Positions 55,536 through 64,000 of a DNA stretch of 64,000 nucleotides are shown piece by piece. A model generated the notes under the pieces. It did no database searches. It had not been told where the DNA came from and saw nothing but the letters and a program-made list of their open reading frames with translations. The DNA is taken from the NCBI GenBank assembly GCA_910574455.1, contig CAJSYZ010000007.1, positions 5,823,974 through 5,887,973 of the forward strand, in the 5' to 3' direction. Numbering within the stretch: position 1 is the stretch's first letter; each line of letters begins with the position of its first letter. The stretch is from Trichaptum fuscoviolaceum. Taxonomy: Eukaryota > Basidiomycota > Agaricomycetes > Hymenochaetales > Trichaptaceae. The position numbers and the translations under genes are program-made.

Positions 55536-55865
55536 TCACGGTGTGATCAAGACAAGAGGAGGCGAAGGTGCTGGTGTCCTTGGGGTCGAAGACAAGGTCA
55601 TAATGTAGTGCGTGTATCCTTCAAATATCTTCAGAGATGATTAGACGAGGTCTGATTCTGAAGAGGTGGGTGTACGTACCCAAATACACTTCCACTGCTC
55701 ATCCCAGTCCCATGCTTTGGTGGTCATATCATCACAGCCCGTCAGCACAATGCTAAGCATAGGATGAGCAAACAGGCATCGAATGTAATCAGGATGGGCC
55801 TTGAATGCAGTCACTTTCCCGTGAGTGTTGTAATTGAAGACCCGTAGCTGGAAGTCGTCGAGTCG
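55535..55865 (-). pseudogene. Coatomer beta-prime (COPB2/Sec27-like) fragment 1
   Basis: Minus strand: LRVFNYNTHGKVTAFKAHPD, YIRCLFAHPMLSIVLTGCDD and MTTKAWDWDEQWKCIW, which is WD40 repeats 2-3 of coatomer beta-prime. After a short intron comes IFEGYTHYIM, and then a one-base deletion; restored by reading the next frame, LVFDPKDTSTFASSCLDHTV is visible. It abuts the TFIIF alpha fragment directly at about 55535. The IFEG(Y/R)THYI part is also present in fragment 2 at about 50080, so these are two separate copies, not one gene split by the LINE. Confidence 0.75.
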
Positions 55866-56078
55866 ATGTTTTCACGGACTTAGCGATTTGAGGCTTGAGG
55901 CACAATGATGCTGCGGAGTTTGAATTACCAACAAGACCGTCACGCGTCGCGTTCAACGAGCTCTCCTCCCTCCCTCTCTCTCTTTCCACTTCGTCGCTGT
56001 CCATCCATCCCCTCCTCCGTCCATCCATCCCCAGGATGGCCTTCAAATCTAAGCATTTCTGCTGTTGATGGTATGTGA

Positions 56079-57490
56079 TTGTACTACACTCATATTTTAT
56101 CTTCTTTTTTTGATGATTTACTACTGTGCCACCTGAGTGTGACTGTATGCCACTTGCTACGTTACACCTGTGGCACGGTGCCAGTGGCAGTGCCACGCGG
56201 GAACACGGACGCTGCAAAGCTCGCCCGCGAGGCGCTCTGCAAACAACTCGACGACTACAGGCTCGAAGCCGTCCTCGGGAAAGGCAGATTCAGCCGCGTC
56301 TACCAAGCCGTGGACATCTCCCACCGCGAATACGGCAAGAAGGTTGCGATCAAGCAGATTCCACGTGCGAATGTCGACCGAGACAGTCGGGACATGTTTA
56401 CAGAGAAGATCCTTTCTGACCTGGCTTTGCTTAACTCACCCTATTTTACCCCTCTCATAGACCCGCAAAACTTCATCATCATCCAGGGCTTGGCCACCAG
56501 CGATATTTTGCGAGGTGCGATGAGCAACACGAAGAAGCTGGTCCGCATGCATGAAATTAAGTTCATCATGGCGCAACTTGTACGTCTCCGCTTCCTTTCC
56601 CCCAAGCTGTGTCTCATATTTTTTCGTAGTGCTATGCCGTGGGCACCTTGCAAAACCAGGCCGTCGTCCATCGCGACCTTATGCCCGACAACGTCTTCAT
56701 GGATGAGCACGGTCGGCTCGTCATTGGGGACTTCGGCCTCGCACACGTTTTCAAAGGACATGCGGTAAGCAATGACGAGGTACTAACTTACGATGACTAT
56801 TGGCACAGGACTAAGGGCAAGTGTGGCACGACGGGCTACATGGCACCAGAGATGCTTCGTGGCGACCATTACTCGTACAAGGCCGACAGTTTTTCCGTTG
56901 GCGTCATGTTCTATGAGCTTGGCTTTGGCAGAGTGAGTTTCGTCCGTTCCAACCCATCACCCTCACTGACACCGCCTTTATTAGCTGCCCTTCCGTGGGA
57001 GGGATTGCAAGGATTTTGAGGCCAACGCACTGTACGAAAATGCGTTCATTCCTCAATGGTTCCGCAAGCGTTACCCAGAGGCATGCCATCTGATGCGGTG
57101 TCTGCTAGCCAAGAACCCAGACCACTGCATCCCGATGCTGAGGATACCTTGCAGAGCCGGTACTTCCGAGGAGTGTAAGTCGACCACCCCCATCTGCGCC
57201 ATTCTCTACATGACCTTCGCCTCAGAAACTGGGATCAGGTCGCAGATAAGATACATGTTACGCATCAAGCTGCTTACCCTTGTTTACACATTGTTTATGT
57301 TCCCCCTCATCTTTTTCTCTCACCCTTTCTACCTGCATGTGCGTACACACATTGCATCATTCTTTCATCATTGACTCCACACTCCGATGGCTCCACTCGC
57401 TCCACCCTCACTCCGAGAGCCCCAGGACCTTCCACTCCGATGATACATCATTCTACTCCACTCTACTCCACCTATGTTCCGATCTGACAT
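56079..57490 (+). pseudogene. Ser/Thr protein kinase, damaged
   Basis: Exons 56079-56579, 56630-56932 and 56985-57175, with a possible fourth from 57227; phases fit. N-lobe: VLGKGRFSRVYQAVD (Gly loop) and KKVAIKQI (ATP Lys). C-lobe: VVHRDLMPDNV, DFGLAHVF, CGTTGYMAPEML, KADSFSVGVMFYEL, LPFRGRDC. The catalytic-loop Lys of HRDLKP is Met here. Near 57140 a one-base loss shifts the frame: AKNPDHCIPM should continue EDTLQSRYFRGV, which lies in the next frame and joins in phase to NWDQVADK after an intron. The upstream start is uncertain and may be truncated; the ATG at 56079 gives an unlikely leader. The Met and the frameshift together suggest a pseudogene. Related to kinases with a single domain; substrate unknown. 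Confidence 0.7.
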
Positions 57491-58659
57491 CATCCTCCAT
57501 TAATTAGAGCCACTATGACGGACTCACTCCACTTCTGACCCGCGATGATGTAGTTTCATTCCTTGCTCCACTCTATTGTTCTCTGTAGTATATAAGGCCA
57601 TGTACATAGCGCCCCAGGATGACACTTAAGTCAATCCTCCTATAGTCTTTTACAATCACGTACCAAAGACTCTGTTCACCCACGACTTCCGGTATAGAGA
57701 CCCTCACAAAGCGGACCCTCTATACTGTACTTGCTACTTCACCCAACAACGCTTTGGTCACTTATCATTTCCGTGATAAGTCCATCGAAGCCGTGAACGT
57801 AACAATACAGCCCGTCCCCGCCAAGTGGAAGACTGCACCGCATAAGGTTCAGGAAGGCGCGTACCTCAGCATGTGCGTCCTTGTTGACTGTAAGAAAACT
57901 TGCCATTGTATTCTCCATGTGCATTGTTGTGATCACATTCACAGCCCCTCCCTACCCGCCATCCAACATCGGATACTTTACCAACGCACCACCCCGAGCG
58001 GCTTACTGTTAGTCGCAGAGACAACCACAACCAACCCGCCCGTCCGCTATCTCCGTCAGGACGCGTCCATTGTCGGTGTCTCTGAAGTATTGAACCCGGA
58101 CCCGAATTTTCCAAAAGCACTGGTAGACCCGGAGAGTCCGGTGGACCAACTGTAGTCATCTGTATGCATGTAAATAATTTAGATTTTGCTGAATAAAAAT
58201 GGATTATTATATATCATTTTATGTGCTGAAAGGCCCTGGGATGCTGAATAGGCAGCAATGTTTATGCCGCTGGCAATGGATTTTAAGAGATATATGGCCT
58301 GCAACTCATGGTATAGGCCAGAACCCGTTGTCAGGTCTGGCACTTTGGCAAGCCTTATGTCCGAATTTGGATAATATATTACGCAGAATCCGTCGTAATT
58401 GGCTGGAATCCGTTATATCGATGAGCAGGATTACAGGGGTTACGCGAGATTTCAGGCCTTCCAACCCCCAAAATTCTCACACGGGTTACAAGAGCCGTCA
58501 TGGTTACATTGCCTTACGGCGAAATCCAAGCTCTTATAAACGCTGTCTATTCCTTGCAGGGGTTCCCTGCGTTTCCCTGGTATATTCTTGATTCCAGAGG
58601 TTATTACCAGCCTGGATTTTTTTTGCACTTTTCCTGATGCTGTCGGTTTCTCGTTCGCC
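57491..58659 (+). other. Unrecognised ORF (57754-58155) and intergenic sequence
   Basis: An ORF of 133 codons contains SIEAVNVTIQPVPAKWKTAP and VRYLRQDASIVGVSEVLN with codon use like a real gene. A GTAAGA donor and TTCACAG acceptor could remove its middle, but the resulting frame stops soon. I do not recognise it. AATAAA follows at about 58192. The rest has no supported feature. Confidence 0.3.
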
Positions 58660-59010
58660 ACTCATACTCTATATTGTAGAGTTCGTCAACACCTCTTTTA
58701 TCCGATCAGGCCTCGCGAGTGACGAGCATGAACACACACCGCTGAAGCTGCTCTGCGTGCTCTTCATCACCGCCAATCGCAAACAGCGCGCTTGCGAAGT
58801 ACGCAGAGTCGACTTCGAGGCTATCTTGGTCTCGAATGTGACCAACAAAATCTACATGTCCGTCCTTCTTATTCGCTCCGGTGCAATAGATGCGCACACA
58901 GGTCATGCTGCAAGCACCGTGTCCATAACCGAGCCAACCTCATCGTTGGACTTTCTTCCCGCCCAATCCCGCAGACCCAGTTGAAGGTCGAGGCCGCCCG
59001 AAAGTCATGG
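58660..59010 (+). pseudogene. ASCC1-like fragment, copy 14 (exon 4 only)
   Basis: VEFVNTSFIRSGLASDEHEH followed by TPLKLLCVLFITANR in place of LKLHCTLINTVYR: both His and Thr of motif 2 are gone. RRVDFEAILVSNV and EPTSSLDF are further matches. No exon 3, spacer or X gene accompanies it; it is the most distant member of the set, 10 kb from the cluster. Confidence 0.6.
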
Positions 59011-60257
59011 GCATTAAGTAGATTTGGGCGCGTATGGTGCAAATGCATCTCATGAGGAGCTGTGGGTGGGCGAGAGCAGTGTTATTGGGGAGAGAAAGGT
59101 GCGGCTTGAGGTTTTCTTTGTGGACTAATCTAAGTTGCATTTCGGAAGTAGGTTGAAGCGGATTTGTAGTATGGTGATTTACACGTGAGTGGAATTTTGA
59201 TTTATCTGCATTTATAGCTGGTTTTCTTTGCGAGCCTTCATTTGCATCAGGTCGCGTTCAATTTCTGTTACCGGCATCTTTGAGCCTATACGTAGGTCAA
59301 GAACTTGTGTATGTACGCTCGACGGCGCTTCGATTATCTCGCACCCTCAAGTCACATGGACACAGTCGTCGCGTTTGTACTTCGGTATGAAGCTTGTCTT
59401 GGGCCTGACATTCGTTCGTGTTACTGACATTTGCTGCTACAAAGGAGGATACCCTTGCATCTTTCGAATTATTCAGTTCTTATTGTGGTCTAACATAGGT
59501 CAGCCCTTTGTGCATGGAACTGCTTCAGCGGTAAGTTGTGATAAGTGGTATCTCAGACGGTGTCCAATGCCGACCGATGGTTGTGCCTCTTGAGCCTTGA
59601 GCCCCGGTCGCGCAACTCTGTTCTGTAGATCGCTTGATTTGGTACACATGTGTCTTGTGCAAAAGATATCAATAGGTATGGTTCAAGGAGAAACCCGAAG
59701 AGCACAGCGCTGAAGGTATGTACGTTGCCCACCATATTCAGAATCTTTCCCTTGTCAACAAGCTGACGGTTGTACATCTTGCGCTCACAGACGTCGAAAG
59801 CACGTGTGTGTTATTGTCTGTCAACAAGAAAGATGAGTTGTACTATTAGACCAAGCCATACCCGAAAGAATACCTTGTCGAGCTGACATGGAATAACCTT
59901 TTACATCATCTCTCGCTTGCTTCAACTCGGTCTTCGCTCGCAGAACCGATGGCTTCCGCTCGCATCTCTACACTTTGGTGAAGGAATTTTAGACCTTCGG
60001 CCTTCTGGACACCCTCACCGTTGAATTACTGCCTCTTACGCAATCTTCCCTACGCGCCTCCAGCCGAACGAAGACGTTTCCTTTGTCAACCACAGACAAG
60101 TGGTTTCCTCTGTCATGGAACGGTATCAGCATAGCAGGGTCATCATCGGAGGTGTGGTTGAAAGGTATTGTAGAGGAGCTGATAATCTGTGTGGTTAGTT
60201 TACATTTGATCGATCATAAGAATGTACTAAACGTTGATTGTCGGGCCACCAACAAAC
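59011..60257. other. Unassigned stretch
   Basis: Several short ORFs without recognisable domains. From about 60130 the sequence begins to resemble the region before the F-box gene at 27000-27117. Confidence 0.35.
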
Positions 60258-60423
60258 AATAGCTGACTTCTTGCCTCGAGGCAGTGCTCACCACAGGATG
60301 CGGTAGATGTGGTTGAGGAATGTGGTTTGTGGTTCCATTGAGTGGGCCTTAAAGCCTGCGCATCCCCCTGCAGACCTCACCAGTACTCCCCCAGCTACAG
60401 CAACAAACTCCTCAAAGTCGACC
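60258..60423 (+). promoter_or_regulatory. Upstream region of the F-box fragment, copy of 27118-27274
   Basis: Shares GACTTCTTGCC(T/G)CGAGG, CACCACAGGAT and TTAAAGCCTGCGCATC with the region upstream of the gene at 27275. The duplication thus includes promoter and coding start. Confidence 0.55.
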
Positions 60424-60720
60424 ATGGCTTCGTCCACGCACATCCACAACTTCCCAAATGAGATCCTCGAAAAGGTGTTTCAGGAAGCGACCCGCGTCCG
60501 CACACCACCGTCCTTTAAGCAGGCGCCTTACAACATTTCGAATGTATGTGGTCGATGACGTACCATTGCGCTGCATCCGAAGTTCTGGGAGAATATCGTT
60601 GTCAAAGACTCATCTGTCCGGGGCGTGAAGCTTTTCCGCCTCTTCCTCAAACATGCACTTCATCAACTTGAATCCCGATTGGCGAGCGTGACGTACCATG
60701 GAAGAAGTGGTGGCAATCGT
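60424..60720 (+). pseudogene. F-box gene fragment
   Basis: MASSTHIHNFPNEILEKVFQ begins a standard F-box, followed by ATRVRTPPSFKQAPYNISNVC, then GR and a stop; the next base shift shows TIALHPKFWENIVVKDSS, the second half of the F-box region. The part equal to KLFRLFLKHALHQLESRLAS marks the start of the LRR domain. Coding similarity ends near 60720, just before the GGATTAATCC array. Compared with 27275-28174 this copy keeps the F-box that the other lost, and lacks the LRR that the other keeps. Confidence 0.65.
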
Positions 60721-60778
60721 CAAGAAGACTGGGATGTCCCGGAGCCGCTTGCTGATTTGTCAGGAACCTCAGCTGTTT

Positions 60779-60988
60779 GGATTAATCCGGGGCCGTCAGC
60801 GACGCCACCCCGGATTAATCCCACTTGGATTAATCCAGAATTGATTAGTATTATTTTCTAGACTATTATACATTTGTTGTATCTACTGCATGGATTAATC
60901 CGCACATGGGATTAATCCCTCACCTAGGATTAATCCGCACATTGGATTAATCCCTCACCCAGGATTAATCCATGCATCGGGTTAATCC
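60779..60988. repeat. Array of the 10-bp palindrome GGATTAATCC
   Basis: Eight perfect copies start at 60779, 60812, 60827, 60892, 60909, 60927, 60944 and 60962, plus one variant near 60979 (GGGTTAATCC). The last six are spaced 17-18 bases, alternating the linkers CGCACAT and CTCACC, so the true period is about 35. The first two form the arms of a larger inverted repeat (GGATTAATCCGGGG ... CCCCGGATTAATCC). TAATCC is the core bound by K50 homeodomains in animals; any such role here is speculation. Confidence 0.85.
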
Positions 60989-61029
60989 ATACACTACAAA
61001 TAGAAATAAAGCTAAAACATACCTTGAAT

Positions 61030-62511
<1,482 letters not shown>

Positions 62512-62519
62512 CATCGATC

Positions 62520-63162
62520 TAGGGCTCCGCACCGTACCGTAAACGGTAACGGCCGTATAGTACGTTACCCCATACGATAACGGGACGTAAATTTACGGCC
62601 GTAAATAGACCATTCCAGCCTCTTTTACGGTACGGGACGGCCGTTTTACGGCCGTAAACGGTAATACGGGTTTTAATTACCGAAAAAGCTATCTGTATAT
62701 ATTTTATCTAGTAAAATCTATAGATGACATCCATAAGTAGCTATAGAAATGAACATACACATCATAATAGATTCCATATGCCTAAAAAAGCCTCTGCACA
62801 GCCTGTGCTTCGCAAGAGTCACAACATGTTGTCACGGGTAAGCGTGCGAACTTGGGGTAGGTGTGACTTTTCGACATCAATGCAAGTGATTCGTGACGGA
62901 AAAGACTATATTTAGATACTATTGTCATGCATATAGCATGTGGTAATATGTTTCCATAGAAAACCGTAGTAGTTTTACATAAAATCATACTATTCTAGGT
63001 AACCCCGTACCGTAACCGTATACGGCCGTAATTGGAGACCCATATACGGTTACGGTCCGTAAATTTACGGCCGTAATTTGAGCTTAAAAATTCTCCTTAC
63101 GGTACGTGTACGGCCCGTACCGTACCGTAAACCGTATAATACGGTACGGTTGCGGAGCCCTA
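62520..63162. mobile_element. hAT-type MITE, 643 bp, with 8-bp target duplication
   Basis: Begins TAGGGCTCCGCA and ends TGCGGAGCCCTA, a perfect 12-bp terminal inverted repeat, extended imperfectly by CCGTACCGTA. CATCGATC is repeated exactly on both sides (62512-62519 and 63163-63170), the 8-bp target duplication expected for hAT elements. Both ends are packed with subterminal TACGG/CCGTA motifs in both orientations, as hAT transposases require; the middle is AT-rich and holds no transposase. Perfect ends suggest a recent insertion. Confidence 0.9.
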
Positions 63163-63269
63163 CATCGATCTGTCTCTTATCGATTTACACCTTTGTCCCG
63201 CGGCCCGCCAAGCTAGCATATCCTCCATCACGATCCTTGAGGGCGCTGACTCACAGGGCAATTAAGTTG

Positions 63270-63800
63270 GCATTGTCTGCTCCACAGTGTCAGTATAGCA
63301 GAGGCTTTTCATTACATCGCAGGCAGCACCTTTTTTTAGACGCTCGATAGCTTACTGAACTTCAGATTCAGTGTATGCCTCGGGTCCATTAGCTTGGACA
63401 GCAGGTCCCCTTCCGGAGACGTAAGCATATTCTTCTCCATCTTTTCTCAACACCATTCTCACTCTCAAATGTAGTGTAGGAAGTTGCCACACAGATATCT
63501 ATCACTCTGGGTCCAATAGAGTTGGCTTTGTCTACTCGACATTGCCGTGTAGCAGAGGCTTTTTAATTGATTGTAGGCGGCACTTCTCTTCCATGCTCGA
63601 TTACATACTGAACCTCAGAGCTAGTGTCTGCCTTGGGACCATTAGTCTGGACGGCAGTCCCCTTCCGAAGACGTAAGTTTCTTTATCTTCTTCTATTCTT
63701 GTAATGCAGTTGCGGTCCAAAACCTCAGACGCAGTGTAGGAAGTTGCCGCCCAGATATCCATCATTCTGGGTCCAATCCTGAGTCCAATCTCTTAAGTGG
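63270..63800. repeat. Two-unit tandem repeat of about 255 bp
   Basis: GTATAGCAGAGGCTTTT at about 63292 recurs as GTGTAGCAGAGGCTTTT at about 63548; CTCGATAGCTTACTGAAC with CTCGATTACATACTGAAC; TCCCCTTCCGGAGACGTAAG with TCCCCTTCCGAAGACGTAAG; and CAGATATCTATCACTCTGGG with CAGATATCCATCATTCTGGG. Each unit contains an ACGTAAG donor-like site. No coding frame is shared. Confidence 0.7.
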
Positions 63801-64000
63801 TAGACGACTTCTGAAAACGTGAGCATTTCCTCTCTTATCTGCTTACTATCTTTCTCACCCTTAATGTAGGAAGCTTGCCATTTTCTTCTTTTGACCGTCA
63901 ACAACAATCCTGGTGCAAGTAGCGACGCAACCAAGGTTGTGTCCACCGTCAATCATCTGCTATTGCTTACGCCACGACAGTTCCTCGGCTTTCTGACATT

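Noticed and set aside
49255..55865. One coatomer gene interrupted by the LINE
   Set aside because: Both fragments contain the same IFEGxTHYI segment, so they overlap in content.

Overview
This window is nuclear DNA of a filamentous fungus, most likely a basidiomycete of the Agaricomycetes. The evidence is short GT-AG introns of about 50-60 nt, an intact DM9-repeat gene, a DUF6533 seven-helix membrane protein gene, F-box/LRR genes, a Bsd2-type gene fragment, and a LINE plus DNA transposons typical of such genomes. Species cannot be named from sequence alone. Most coding sequence is split over several exons, so single ORFs show only parts of the genes; the exon coordinates given here were worked out by hand from splice sites, reading phase and comparison between copies.

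The left 50 kb is a repeat-built accessory region. Its core is a recurring module of two convergent genes: on one strand a copy of an ASCC1-like protein (AKAP7-type 2H phosphoesterase domain with an RG-rich N-terminus), on the other a five-exon gene of about 710-730 codons that I do not recognise (called family X here). They are separated by a similar spacer of about 0.8 kb. Family X has copies A (42-1182, cut by the window edge), B (9055-11440), C (18823-21226), D (33003-35356, one frameshift) and E (45096-47441), plus two fragments (11850-12244, 39640-39900). The ASCC1-like gene has about 14 copies or remnants, all damaged; the two best (6992-8241 and 30853-32126) each carry a single nonsense codon close to the same exon junction. 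The module at 42-2640 is inverted relative to the others. Several copies are fused by deletions.

Between the modules lie an intact DM9 gene (5736-6604, seven exons), an F-box/LRR gene lacking most of its F-box (27275-28174), a fifteen-exon DUF6533 gene with one frameshift (28517-30001), a broken Bsd2-like gene (13620-14810), and a tandem pair of short insertions inside one ASCC1-like copy (22744-24037).

The right 15 kb is a graveyard of broken housekeeping genes and transposons: a LINE truncated at its 5' end (51133-53785), near full-length TFIIF alpha (53880-55535), two fragments of coatomer beta-prime (49255-50110, 55535-55865), a protein kinase (56079-57490), an F-box fragment, a GFAT fragment (61030-61366), a 677-bp inverted-repeat element with telomere-like internal repeats (48214-48890), a hAT-type MITE with a perfect 8-bp target duplication (62520-63162), and a regularly spaced array of the palindrome GGATTAATCC (60779-60988).
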